Shown here: piece after piece, positions 32,001 through 43,506 of the stretch
Layout of the letters: the number at the start of each line of letters is the position of its first letter
Numbering within the stretch: position 1 is the stretch's first letter
NCBI GenBank assembly: GCA_029216955.1
Contig: JANAVB010015600.1
Span: 37,837,539-37,901,538 of the forward strand
Direction of reading: 5' to 3'
Length of the DNA: 64,000 nucleotides
Origin: Iris pallida
Taxonomy: Eukaryota; Streptophyta; Magnoliopsida; Asparagales; Iridaceae
Notes under the pieces: model-generated
What the model was told of the DNA's origin: nothing
Seen by the model: only the letters and a program-made list of their open reading frames with translations
Database searches by the model: none
Position numbers and translations under genes: made by a program

Positions 32001-32752
32001 CATAACATAACTTGGTTGGATCCTTGTGTACTGATTGGAGATACGGGAAAGTAGAAATAGACATGTGAATACTACCCAAGTAGTATCTTATCAGAATCTC
32101 TTCCATAGTGTCTTATCAGAATCTCCTATGCCATTTACATGTCTATATTGTACTCTGACTCACTAGCCACATGTTAGTTCTCTATTTATAGTAGATATTT
32201 CTATTACAGCTCTCTCTCTGTTTACATACAGCATTTCTTTCAGTACCTGTATCTTACTTTACTGCATGATTATATTTTCTAACCTGCTATAAACTGTTGA
32301 GATATAATGTGCTCGCTCCTGTCCTGACTGGACCTGTTGATAAATTTTACAGATAGCCTGGAGGTTGCCTGCTAGCCTAGAGGAGACAGTAGAGGTTGCA
32401 TAGATAGCTAGGGTTTTTGCTTATAGTTTATTTTCAGTCATCTTGAGTTATATTTATGGATTACTGTATTTGGATTTTGAGATGTATTCTGAGTTTGTAT
32501 CTTAGACACTTAGACTTCTATCTGTTGTATCTCTTTTCGATTTCATGTTTTATCTATCTTCCTTTATGCTCTACCTTAGATGTGATTGAGTTTACATTCT
32601 GCTATGTCACCCCCATTCGGGGAGTATAAATTGTTTAGTCTTATACTGTTAGATGCATTGAGACCTAGGACAGCGTTCTACCGCCGACACTGCGGCGTAG
32701 GCTGGACGTTGTTACGTTCTCGTGCCCTAACTCTAGGGTGCGGGTCGTGACA
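29023..32752 (+). repeat. 3' LTR of element B (3,730 bp)
   Basis: It starts TGTAGCACCC and ends GTGACA, matching the 5' LTR throughout. A 107-codon open frame at 29583-29906 is not treated as a gene, because the other LTR copy carries changes in it. Confidence 0.93.
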
Positions 32753-32757
32753 CCCGG
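32753..32757. other. Right target site duplication of element B (CCCGG)
   Basis: The five bases after the 3' LTR match those before the 5' LTR. Confidence 0.9.
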
Positions 32758-33734
32758 TACCCAGAAAAATCTATGTTTAGACATATTCAAAAAAAATTGG
32801 AACCAAGAAGTATATGTCATAAATGACATTATCAAATAAGAAAATAAAGGGTGGTGAAAAAAAAGGATAACACTAAACCACGAATCATTATTGAATGTAA
32901 AATGACAATGAAAAGATGCAATACCTCTCGCACAACGTGGAGTATTCGATATTATAGTACAAATACAAAAGAAATAAACTCCGTAGATTTAAATGGGTGT
33001 TTGTAACAAATAAAATGAGAGATCCAAATATATAGAGCAATGTTAGATGAAGGATACTCGAAATGACCATGAACCGATCATGATAACCTAGACAATAAGA
33101 TATACATGACATATCCAAAGGATTTAAAATTACCATGCTATCATCGAAGGATTTGTAAAATGAGTCATCGGCTAAAAACATCCGAAAGAATGTGATAGGC
33201 TCATTGAGTACATGTCTAGAAAATAATGTAAAAATGATCCTAAATTTTTTAGTCATACTTATGAAAAAAATTCTAAACGGATTCGTCAAAACGGTCGTTT
33301 ATGTATATGACAATATCTCCCGAAGAGACTAAAAATATGACAGTATCTTCCGAAGTTGGAAATAAATCCCAAAGAGATAATCGTAATCTCTAGAAGAGAT
33401 ATCATATAATCTTTCGAAGAGATAATATTATCATATAATCTTTCGAAGAGATAATATTAATCTCCTGAATAAATAATCTTCCAAAGAAAATATTTCATGA
33501 AGAAATTTATAATGAATAGTTATCATTTACTCAGTATACATATAATAGTCATGTTAATGGATCCGCTACGACCGAAAGAGTAAAAGAACATATTAAAGAA
33601 TAATATTCTTGGTTCTGAAGTATCATATTAAAAGAAGATAAATATAAATTATTTATTGACTTTCACTCAGCCTACACATAAACACTGGAATGACATAAGG
33701 CTCGAAAATCATTCTTGATTTAATACGAATGTTT
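32758..33734. other. Non-coding stretch right of element B, with a perfect 29-bp tandem duplication
   Basis: No gene. 33401-33429 and 33430-33458 are identical 29-mers (core ATCTTTCGAAGAG), and more GAAGAGATAAT-like motifs surround them. It is probably decayed copia pol, between element B and the RNase H remnant. Confidence 0.4.
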
Positions 33735-34370
33735 TGACCTTATTAGATATGCAGATATACGGTATTTATCTGATCCCCATTAAAGGGATATCACAAATAA
33801 TTTATGTTTTTAAACAGTATTTCGGAGATAAATAAAAACAAAACGCTACAGCAACCTCCTCAAATTATTCTTACACTTAATAAAGTAAACATAGAATGTG
33901 CATGATTATGATTTCAATAGTTCAATATATCAGGAAGAGTTGCAAGCATTCATGAATCACAAATAAAGCCTACAAACTCTTCATAAGAATATGAGTATAA
34001 TTAATATAAATGTATAGACAAATAAAGTATATGGTTAAGATGTAATATTTGAATATATTGGAGGGTACTTTTCATTTGAATGAGAAACACCATGAAGATG
34101 CTAATGGAGACATCTTGATGTTTATATTTGCGCATTGTACTCTTTTTCTTCAATGATATTTTTTTTTACTATGTTTTCTTTCGAAAGGTTTTTAACGAGG
34201 CAGTGTAAGTCGCACCCACTTGGGTTCCTGAATAATCATATTTCAGAAGAATATTATTGTACTATTTTCTTTTACTATGAATTTTATTTTTCAAAGATGC
34301 ATTTTTCAAAGAAATTTTTTAATGAAATAATAAATTAAGTGGACATTCAAGGGGGAGTTATGATCTGGGA
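33735..34370 (+). pseudogene. Copia RNase H remnant and 3' end
   Basis: 33735-33880 read across frames gives RYADIRYLSDPH and then a TATSSN-like block. These match the copia RNase H landmarks GYADAGYLSDPH and ATSSNHAE. From about 34130 the sequence resembles the 3' leader of plant copia elements (TTTTTAACGAGGCAGTG, 34188-34204). It runs to a polypurine-like CAAGGGGGAGT at about 34349-34359, after which an LTR would start. It is heavily mutated, with no open frame. It could be the downstream half of the copia copy with a gag relic at 20460. Confidence 0.45.
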
Positions 34371-34779
34371 TATCGATGCCCTTATCCCTATCTACAACTG
34401 CTTCTACATATATTAATTTGGCTTCAATATATTTTTCTCTCTCTTTCATTTTCATAACACCATGAGCTTTTGTTGTTTCTAACTTTTTAGACTCTAGGCT
34501 TTCTAGGTTTATTCAACTTAAATGTTGTTTATTTCTGCCAAATATTTGCCTTTATGTCCAAATTTTAAATTTTAGCTTACAATACATAATTAACGAAGAG
34601 GATCCAAGCGGAGTTGAGCATTTATCAAACCAAGCAAGCTACTCTGCTTGTTGTAGTGTATTGAAAGCAACATAAACTCAAACCAAACAAGTAACTTTCA
34701 AATTAGAACAACGCCTCGAACAATTTACTTGTGGAATTCAATAACTTGATAATTAGCATAACTGCAGACAAGTATTATT
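34371..34779. other. Non-coding stretch, possibly a copia LTR start
   Basis: Follows the polypurine-like tract at 34349. No second LTR copy is present to confirm it, and no gene is seen. Confidence 0.3.
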
Positions 34780-35083
34780 CCCGAGAAGCCCGCTTCTTCC
34801 ACAACAACTAATTCCCATACTTTTCAAGGGCCTTCCAACAATTCTTTAATCAATGCTGTTTAACGAATCGAGGGAGGATCATACGTGTCAGATCGTACTG
34901 ACGTGATGGACCCCTATTGACAGTAGTAAAATTTGGTGCCAGGAGGTGGCTGGAGCCAATAGAAAAGGCCCCATCAGTACGATTTTGCACAAGGTTCTCT
35001 CTTTCGATTCGGCAAACATTTTCGTTCTTTAACAACTTCACGCATAGTTCATCAGCCCAATCGTGGAGAATCCACCGCAAAGT
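34780..35083 (-). pseudogene. O-methyltransferase (COMT/type-II plant OMT) gene fragment, interrupted
   Basis: The minus-strand frame from 35080 encodes RWILHDWADELCVKLLKN. This matches the plant small-molecule O-methyltransferase block (W-I-L-H-D-W-x-D-E-x-C-x-K-x-L-K-N), which holds the catalytic His. The coding then breaks. After 175 bp flanked by the 8-bp repeat TTAAAGAA, it resumes in the right order at about 34855-34800 with LKNCWKAL, KYGN and VVVEE, the next part of the same domain. No other exon was found. These enzymes methylate phenolics such as caffeic acid using S-adenosylmethionine. This copy is dead: a short relic carried among transposons. Confidence 0.6.
34842..35032. mobile_element. 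175-bp insertion in the OMT fragment with 8-bp direct repeats
   Basis: TTCTTTAA occurs at 34842-34849 and 35025-35032 (TTAAAGAA on the minus strand), and the insert lies between. An 8-bp duplication fits hAT or a similar transposon, but I see no inverted termini. It may instead be a small non-autonomous element with lost ends. Confidence 0.45.
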
Positions 35084-35768
35084 TTAATTCCTATTTCTCC
35101 TCAAACTTTGTGAGCAATGCCTTCATAGTTATTAAAAATAATCAAGGTCTTGTTCTGACAAAGTAGAAGTTCTAAACAAAAGATCCTCAATATAGGAGGC
35201 CCAACATTAAGCTGGACCAGTCCGAAGAGAGAATTTATTGATCCATTGTTACAAAGAATCAAAGAAGCCCTGAAAAAAGACCTTTGAAAATAAAAATCTT
35301 AATTTTGAGCACAATGCGAGTTACTCCAACCAACTTATAAGAATATTAAAAAATACTAAAAATTGTTCAATTCTAAATTCAGAGCACACTGCATGTTAGT
35401 CTAAGTCCAAATCTCAATAGTACAAATTCCAAACACAATGCATCGATAGGACCCAGAGAGCTGCCTTCGCTTTTGGCCTTCCTTTGCAGGTCTTTAGATT
35501 TCATCCCTACACACTAAATTCCACTCTCCTCTGTCTCACCCACGTGAATTAGTTTCGAGATCATTCCGCCACTTTTTGGTGACTTTCACTTTCAACCTGA
35601 TTGATTCACCGCTTATGTGTCTTTTACGCCAAGTCATTCCGAAGAACACTTGCCTCCCGCCAAAGACCGCGGCTGCTGACAGTCTATTTTGTTTCATCTC
35701 CTATTTTTCAACTAGTTGGCAATATGATTTAATTTAGGATTATGTTAACATATGTCCTAAGAGCACAT
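35084..35768. other. Non-coding stretch between OMT fragment and hAT element
   Basis: No gene recognised. Upstream exons of the OMT would be expected here on the minus strand, but none could be read. Confidence 0.4.
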
Positions 35769-35776
35769 CATAACGA

Positions 35777-37462
35777 CAGGGCCGGGCCAAGACATTTAAA
35801 GGTCCGAGACAATAATCTAAAATGTTCCCTCATTCACACATCTAATCATTAAAACTATAATTTTTATAAACTAATTTATTTTATTTTTTATACTTTGAGG
35901 TCTCGCTAAAACCTTCTTCAAAAACATATTTATTTTGAATGTTTTGACTTGCTAACCGTAACACATTTATCTTGAAGGTGCAATTTATATATAATTAAAT
36001 TGTTTTTGTCATACAATTAAATTGGTAACCATAACATATTTGACTTTGTGAATGGCCCTCTGATCTCATCTTCACATTTTGTGAAGTTACATGAAAAACC
36101 AAATAAATATATTGGACCTTACCAAGATGAAGAACAGTTGAACACAATATAGTTTTCCTATGAGAATATCTAGGGTCAAAAAAAATAAAAATTGGTTAAG
36201 AATCAAAAACTCAAATAGAACACAATAAAAAAAAAATGTTAAGGAATCGAAATTGTACACAAACAAGAACCCTAATAGAGCATAATCATAAATATTCATC
36301 AATTTTTTCACATCACGAGATCATGAGGATTTGTTCCTAGAATAAAAATCTCTAAAAAACAACCAAAATTGTACATAAACAACTTTAAAAAATAAAAATA
36401 CGTTCCTAGAGTCCTGAACTCTAATAGAACACAATAAAAAAACTCTAATAGAACACAATAAAAAAAAATATATCGCAAAAAAAGTTTGAATCTCACAAGA
36501 AGAAGTTCTAATATAACACAATAAATAAAAATTAAATATTGCTAAAGAATGTTTTTATCTCACTAGAGGAAGTTTGTCTCCGTTCATTCGTTCACATGTG
36601 TTGTTCTAGTGTTCCATCAATCCTCTCTAAACTCTCTCTAATCTATAGTAATATTATATACTACTATAAGAAACAAAAAAATTATAAACGATGTTTTGTT
36701 TTAAATTTGGAAATCTTTCAATATTATCTTGGCAATTAAAAATCGTCCTTGGAATTTTGGCTGTCACTCTCCCTCTCTCCTCCCTTTTAGATGTTTTAAA
36801 TTTAGAAATCTTTGCATAATCTTTCAATCTTTAGCTGAAATTAAAATTGACTCCTAAATTCCGCCGTCTTTCTCTCCAATTTTAAAACTTACACCTAAAA
36901 TCTCTGGGAATTAAAACTGACTCCTAAATTCTGCTGCCTTTCTCTGCCATTTTAAAGCTGACCTAAAATCTCTCAACCTTTCATTTGAGAATTCAATGTT
37001 TCCCATTTTTTTAGGTTGCAATTACTCTTTTCAAAACTGCCTAGGAATTAAATGATTATCATTTTTAGGTTGTATTTACTATTTCCGAAACTGACCGATA
37101 AATCACCTTACATATACTAGTAAATGCATGTGGTTTGCACGTATAATACGTATAATAAGAATAGTATCCAATTACAGTCAAATATATCTTCTAACTCATG
37201 TCGTTAAGGTAGAAGGTATTCTTCTGATTTGGTTGAGTTTGATTCCATGTTGAATATATATAACAAATTTAAATTTTTTCCAACAAATTTTTTACATTTT
37301 TTTAAAAAATTAAAATGGGCAATGATATAATTGCAGCTTAGACGGCTCACTTTTAAGCAGTTTTGAAACCTCATTATATAGTAGAAGATTAGTTTTTTGG
37401 GCCCTCCCAAATTGTGGGCTCTGGGCAGTCGCCCTGGCCGCTCTGGGCCAGGGTCGGCCCTG
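35777..37462. mobile_element. Non-autonomous hAT transposon (1,686 bp)
   Basis: The left end is CAGGGCCGGGCC. The right end, read on the minus strand, is CAGGGCCGACCC, so 10 of the first 12 bases are shared. The flanking 8-bp sites are CATAACGA (35769-35776) and GATAACGA (37463-37470), matching at seven of eight. CAGGGCCG-type termini and 8-bp duplications are hAT traits. The interior is AT-rich, with no transposase frame (nothing over about 75 codons) and several AATAGAACACAATAAA repeats at 36205-36470. Confidence 0.82.
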
Positions 37463-37470
37463 GATAACGA

Positions 37471-39118
37471 TAAATTGATAATGTATATTTTATATGGATA
37501 CTTCCATCAGTATATTAAAGAAATTGCAATTGCCAAGAAGATTTTTTATAAATGGTTTTGATTTTTCAAGATGGGTTACCAAAAATGTCCTTAAATTATT
37601 ACATTTTCAAAAATAAAATTTATAACTTTTCTTATAAATTAAGAATAATTTTGGTTAACCCACTTTAAAAATCCGTAAACCGTGTAAAAGGTTCCTCGAC
37701 AATTACATGTCCCTATATTAAGTAAAACAACCTTTCACTTTAAATATATTTTTATCAATGTAATATGTGTATTTATCAAAATATGCTAATAGAAGAATCC
37801 ATAAAAAATACACGTTTATACGATATCTTATCTTCTGTGTACGTGTTAACATTATCCTATAATTTATTAGCAAAAAGGGAAAAAAAGTAGAAATTTTGCA
37901 GCAAAAGAAGTAATGATTCGCATCTCAAAGTTGTCTATGCTTTATTATGACACCCCAAGCTTTCAGAAAAACTTGGTCAGTTAGTAGGCGGCCCGAAGTC
38001 CGAGTCGGTCCATAAATCGAGTTGAAATCTTGGGTTGGGGCCCAACAAAATAATTAAATTCGCAGTGTCAATTAAGAAGCCTCCTCATTAAAGAGTCAAT
38101 TTTGAACATAAAAATAAACTTTAATATCTTTAGAAATAAATACATTAACTTCTATTGTATTTCATAAATATTACAAAAATTATTCCTATTTTTAAAACTA
38201 ATTACACAGAATACTCTTCTTCTTTATAAAAAAAGAAATTAAACATATGACATAGTGTTATAAATTTCTATAAGATACGAGTGGCCCGTAAGATTAGTTT
38301 TCAAGTTTTGATGGTTAGTGTAATAAATATGAAACGTAGGAATAGTTAACATAAAATGTCCATTTCTTTAATGAACCAAATTTGAACGTAAAAATAAAAA
38401 AATAAAAAAAAAAACCTAGAGAAACTCCTATGGTCGAGTCTATTGACTAAATTAGGAGTCTGAAATCACTCAACTTGACTCAAGTTTTATATACTTAATT
38501 GTTTTCAGAGAGAGAACTGTGAACGCTAATGCTAGTTTAGATACAAACTAGCCCATTGCATGACATAGTGGTTCAAGTTATCAGTTGATTAATATCAAGT
38601 CCAAATGCTCACGAGCCATAGCTAGGTATGAGCGTGAACATAGTTTTCAAACTCGAGTTAAAGTATAAGGTTCGACTCAATAGTTTCAAGCTCGAACTCA
38701 AGCTCCAAAATAACTTCAGGTCCAAGCTTTGAGCACGCCAAGCTTCGCTCTATTGCAGCCCTAATCACAATGGAGAGAGTAACTGTCAAAATGAACGTAG
38801 AATGTTTATTTCATTCATGGTGTATGTATGAAGTCCGTCCTACTGGGGACTTCAGCAATCCCAATGCTACTATAAGCTATATAGTGTTGGCATCGATTGA
38901 TGATAACTAAGTATCCCTTAGTATCATGTGGAATTAATACAATCCGTAGAAGGTTTTGGTATAATTCTGCAATGTGCCCCCATACAAGAACTTCTAAGGA
39001 AGCACACTCTAAATACATATTTGGACATATATTCGAATATCCAAATATGTATTTATGACAATCCGGATACTTCAAAATATACTAGTATCGCCCTCCAAAA
39101 TACACTAGGTATTAGGTA
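37471..39118. other. Non-coding stretch
   Basis: No gene. TGACACCCCAAGC at about 37949 looks like the reversed end of a gypsy LTR (GGGGTGTCA), but no matching start was found. A hairpin lies at 39011-39054, where AAATACATATTTGG pairs exactly with CCAAATATGTATTT across 16 bases. Confidence 0.45.
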
Positions 39119-39236
39119 AGCAACGAAAGTGCGTCGTTGCTAAATTTGTCATGGAAGATGTGTAGTGGCACATTTTACATATTTTTTTAACAATTTTACA
39201 TGTCACAAAAATCTTTTTTTTTTTTTTTTTGTAGTG
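39119..39236 (+). mobile_element. CACTA-type right end fragment
   Basis: A subterminal hairpin, AGCAACGA (39119-39126) with TCGTTGCT (39134-39141), is followed by a long T run ending TTTGTAGTG (39236). Its complement CACTACAAA is the CACTA terminus. The left end was not found. Confidence 0.5.
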
Positions 39237-39564
39237 CTTGTCGCGTCAACCTCATCTGAATCTTTCCTTTATAATATCAACCATGCATGTTTCAGGGCAG
39301 ATAGGCAGCAAAATTTATTATCAAGGGCGTTTCCTAGGAACACGAAGCGAATTCATTATTTGGCCACTGGTCTCATAATTGTCGCGTCGTCCTAAGTTCT
39401 TTATCTAGAGAGGCAGTGGATACAAACAAACATCAACCACCAGGAAAAGAACTCATTTCGGAACAAAAGATGTCACAGATATCAAGGCCTCATGTGCATA
39501 GAGATCATACTTCAGAAGTGCCTCCCAGTCCATGCATTCCTGGCACCGTAAGTTCATCATTCTC

Positions 39565-39670
<106 letters not shown>

Positions 39671-39699
39671 CTCCAATATAGGGGCTGATATCAATATGC

Positions 39700-40230
39700 T
39701 CTTCAGCTCCTTAAAAGATGTCTAGGAGTCTGCTATCTACTCAAACTTTATATCCTTACATGTCAACCGCGTCAAGGGTTCAGATATCTTTGTAATGTTT
39801 GTCACAAATATAGTAGTAGCCGGATAATCTCAAGAAGCTACGAACATCTGATACCCCTGGATCTTGCTAACTCTCTACTGCCTTAACCTTCCTCGAATCC
39901 ACTACTATGCTTTCTGCTGATATGATATGGGCAAGAAAGGAAGTGAGTTCCAACCTGAACTTGCATTTACTTATCTTGGCATACAACTCATTCTGATTCT
40001 CTCGCAGGGTCTGAAGTACTATGTATAGATGCTCCTCGTTCTTTGCCTCACTTATGGAGTAGACCAAGATTTCATCGATGAAGGCCACTATAATTTATTC
40101 AAGTATAACCTAAAGATGTCGTTCTTAAAATCCATGAATAATTTTAGTGCATTCGTTAGCATGGCATAACTAAAAATTCACAATGACCATATCTCGATAT
40201 GAAGGCGGTCATGGGTATGTCCTTCTTTGA
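39700..40230 (-). pseudogene. Gypsy (Tekay/Del-like) RT to RNase H fragment
   Basis: On the minus strand, with frameshifts, this gives RYGHCEFLVMP (about 40200), then AFIDEILVYS (40088-40060), YAKISKCKF, AHIISAESIVVD, RSFLRLSGYYY and a final SFKELKS. These are RT palm to thumb and the start of RNase H of a Tekay-type element. The catalytic pair reads Asp-Glu instead of Asp-Asp. No other domain is attached. Confidence 0.85.
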
Positions 40231-42267
40231 GACCCTAACTTGATATCACACCCTAAAACAAGAATACTAGAGAACAATGATGATACTAGTCTAGCTAAGT
40301 ACCTTAGAGTACATTGATACCCTATATACGGTCACAATTGTATAAGACATGGTGGTTGCTCTACAATTCATTGGTCAAGGCTAGGTCAAACTATTTTAGG
40401 TGTCTAAATTACAAAAAAAAAGAGGTGTGTGATCATCATACATATAATAGTAAAACGTCTCAAATAGATATTTACATGAAATCAGTAGTACTAAATATAA
40501 TAGTAACATGGATATACAAGAGCACATGATTGTAACTAGTTGTAGTCTAGCATATATACAACCATGCTACATGTAGGCGAGAACATGCTCCCAAAAACAT
40601 TAGCTAACACATGTTTTGTGGCTAAAAACCTAAAAATGTACACTATGAGTAGCGAAAGAAGGATCAAGAATACACTCATGCACTCGAAAAGTGGTCCTCT
40701 GGGTGTGAACCATCTCGAGCGAAAAATAGAATGATTGTTTGGCTCCGGTATGAGATCTGGACATACAAAACTACTAGGGTCAACCGTAGATAGCAAGTAT
40801 CACAAGAAAAGCTCTATGGTATACTAAAACCAGGTCGCTAGCAATAAATAATAAAAGTTGAAAATAAATGAAGGAAATAAATTGAATAGAAAAATAAAGA
40901 CTTGACAAAAAATAAGGCAATAACAGGAAAAGATACTATGGAAATACAATCCATGTCGGTCAACCAAGGACTGTGGCTTGATATCATTAATTATCACAAC
41001 TCCTGGTTTCTAACATATGCAAATGGAGGTTCTAAGAAGACATGCAATGCAGATTGCCTATGCTAACGCGGGACTAGCTAGACTGGCAAAGAAAGCAATA
41101 GCACCACACAATAGTGAATTGATAATCATATCTAATACTAGAGATGTATTACTCGATAGTAAGCTAAAAATGTGCCCTATGGCGGAGAGCTCTATAACCA
41201 TAGATCATCTATAGTTACCCGGACTACATGAATACCAGAATCCTCCCATACTATTGACTAGGTGAATCATAACTTTTTATTTAATCCTAGCAGTTTTACT
41301 TGAGTTCTATGTTGTGGGTATCCAAAAAAAATCACCTTACAATGATTTTCCCCCACAAAAAAAATACTAGACTAGCCAGATGGGTTAAACAACAGTAATT
41401 CAAGTATCTTAATTAATAGTACTAAAAGCCTATGTAGCTGGGATCATAGAAATATGAAATGATTTGCGAGGAGCCACCTAGAGATATCAATACAATACTA
41501 GAAAGCTTGATTGGAGATTTCTTGAATCATGAGTACTGATATATATGCCAAAAGACAACATGTCGTATCGATACTCTTCCATAAAAGGGCTCACCCCAAT
41601 AGATAGTAATCAAGGATTCAAGCACTAGAGGTACGTCCATATCTGAAAGCATTCATAAGATGAACTTAAAAAAAACCTGATCATGAACTAGAAACATAAG
41701 ATTTATATGGCTAGAAAGTGAATAACAAGTGTTGGACATGCACGAGATACCAATCCCTAGTGAAAACATGGCATAGTTGGCATACATGATATAATAAACT
41801 GAAATATATGAGAAAATGGATAGAAAAATTGATATAAATCAATAGGAAATTCTATATAAAAATTATTCGTATTCTTGACAAATCTGAGATAAGATTGATA
41901 CGACAGATCCGATCATTTAATCTCTATGAAACTGGACCCACACCCTCGTAATATTGTATGGATATTGTGTGTCAATTTTCAGGGTGATTGCCATTCGAAT
42001 CGACATAGAAATCCATATTCAAAATTGGATAAAACTGGGACTGTTCTGCAACTTTACTGCCCTGGCGGTATATCGTTGGTACACTACTTTGGCATATAGA
42101 AAATATATGACCATGCATAGTTGAGAAACGCACTTGTAATAGGCCCCTAATATTAGGATATCCAAGTGTCAGATCCAAGGGTTAATTATGCTAGCAAGCA
42201 CACACAGATCTTCTTAACTCTAGTTTACGATTACACAACATCCAAGAATATACGAGATATGTAGTGA
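40231..42267. other. Non-coding stretch, possibly minus-strand gypsy LTR
   Basis: No gene. TATCACACCCTAAAAC at 40244 resembles a reversed gypsy LTR end, and the RT fragment beside it is on the same strand, but no second boundary or target duplication was found. Confidence 0.35.
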
Positions 42268-42272
42268 TCGAA
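42268..42272. other. Left target site duplication of the solo LTR (TCGAA)
   Basis: Matches 61854-61858 on the far side of the solo LTR and its nested element. Confidence 0.85.
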
Positions 42273-43506
42273 TGTCACGCCCCAGTCCCAAAAGTCACAG
42301 GACTTGCACGTGACATGGCCAGCTGGTACACATACTCAAGGATGAATCCAAGGCAAGCTAACTATATCTCAATCTACAGATAATAATCTCAAGTGGAAAC
42401 CAGTGCATTAATGCTGATCAAATAATAATACATAGATGCCACTTGAATATAAGTACAAGAATAGATAATTTGTAATAAGGTTGACCAGATCTTAATATAA
42501 TCATCTGAACAAGCTCATAACAAAAAATAAAGCCTGTAAAATTAGGCTATACAGTTGAAGATGTCATCATAAAATATTAAAGACGAAAGAATAATAAAAA
42601 TACCACTAGCGATACCTGAATCCTGGGGATACAATTGTCCAACAAACTATTCTTCTATTCTAGAAGTCTCAACAAATACATGGAGAGACCACCAGGCCCT
42701 CAGGGGACTAGCAAGATATATAAAACATGTCACTAAATAATAGTAAATAACATGCAGTGGAAAAAAAATGAATGCAATAACAACAAAGAAAACACAAGTG
42801 AGGACACATGCATAAGAGTAGTGTTACTAGACGTGGCTATAAGAAAATATCGAATAAAACTGTAGCACGGCATGAGCTAACGGTCCTATAGAAAGTAACA
42901 CGGGGCGTGCTAACTATCTATATAATGTCTCAACCGCAACACAGTACATACTAACAACCGAGATTGGTCAATAGCCAGGTACTAATAACATCGACAAGGA
43001 TCTAGGGAGCAAGTCCTATATAGAGTCTCTATTGCAGCACGATGCATACTAACGATCGAGAATGAAGAATAGGTCATGATATGTAATAAGGCACTAACAC
43101 GAATAACTATAAAAGTACATGAAATAAAATAAAAGGCAGGTGATATGGTAAAACATGAAAATAAAATATGGCAAGCAACAAGTACATAATAGAAAAGAGA
43201 CACGTACCAACAGAAATAAAGAAAAGTATGCATGCAAAAAAAAACTATATATAGGGCAAGGTATACTTGCTTGCAACCGCTGTCTAAGTGTATGCCTGAC
43301 CAACTCCATTGTCTTCGTTAATCCCTCCAAGTTCACCTATAATAATATACTATTATTAATGCTTTCTAACGACTTACCATATATAGACTAGATTAATATC
43401 TATACCCAATAGTCGTCATAATGTCGGTACAACACCATACAACATGTATAGTACGAACTTCCTTATAAAAAAATAATTATAAAATATAAAAAGATAATTT
43501 AATTTC
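42273..43506 (-). repeat. Solo LTR (Tekay-like), downstream part, split by element C
   Basis: It begins on the plus strand TGTCACGCCCCAG, so on the minus strand the LTR ends CTGGGGCGTGACA. This matches the CGTGACA end of element B. Element C interrupts it after 43506, and the other part is 60221-61853. Together they give about 2.87 kb, a normal Tekay-type LTR length. No internal region adjoins either end, and TCGAA flanks both outer ends, so this is a solo LTR left by LTR-LTR recombination. Confidence 0.8.
43502..43506. other. Left target site duplication of element C (ATTTC)
   Basis: Identical to 60216-60220 on the other side. Confidence 0.92.

Larger units (their letters stand above)
21597..32752 (+). 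mobile_element. Element B: complete non-autonomous Tekay/Del-like element with 3.7-kb LTRs
   Basis: Two long direct repeats, 21597-25313 and 29023-32752, both start TGTAGCACCC and end GGGTCGTGACA. They are flanked by the 5-bp target duplication CCCGG (21592-21596 and 32753-32757). The 3.7-kb interior has no gag or pol that I can recognise. Its last 35 bases, however, are the typical end of a Tekay/Del element (28988-29022, TTTCGAGGACGAAAT then CTAAGGTGGG). It therefore looks like a large retrotransposon derivative (LARD-like) mobilised by a full element. The LTRs are about 97-98 percent identical in the parts I compared, so insertion was recent. Confidence 0.93.

Noticed and set aside
37949..38500. 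Second solo gypsy LTR
   Set aside because: Only one end-like motif (TGACACCCC) was found; no start and no target duplication.
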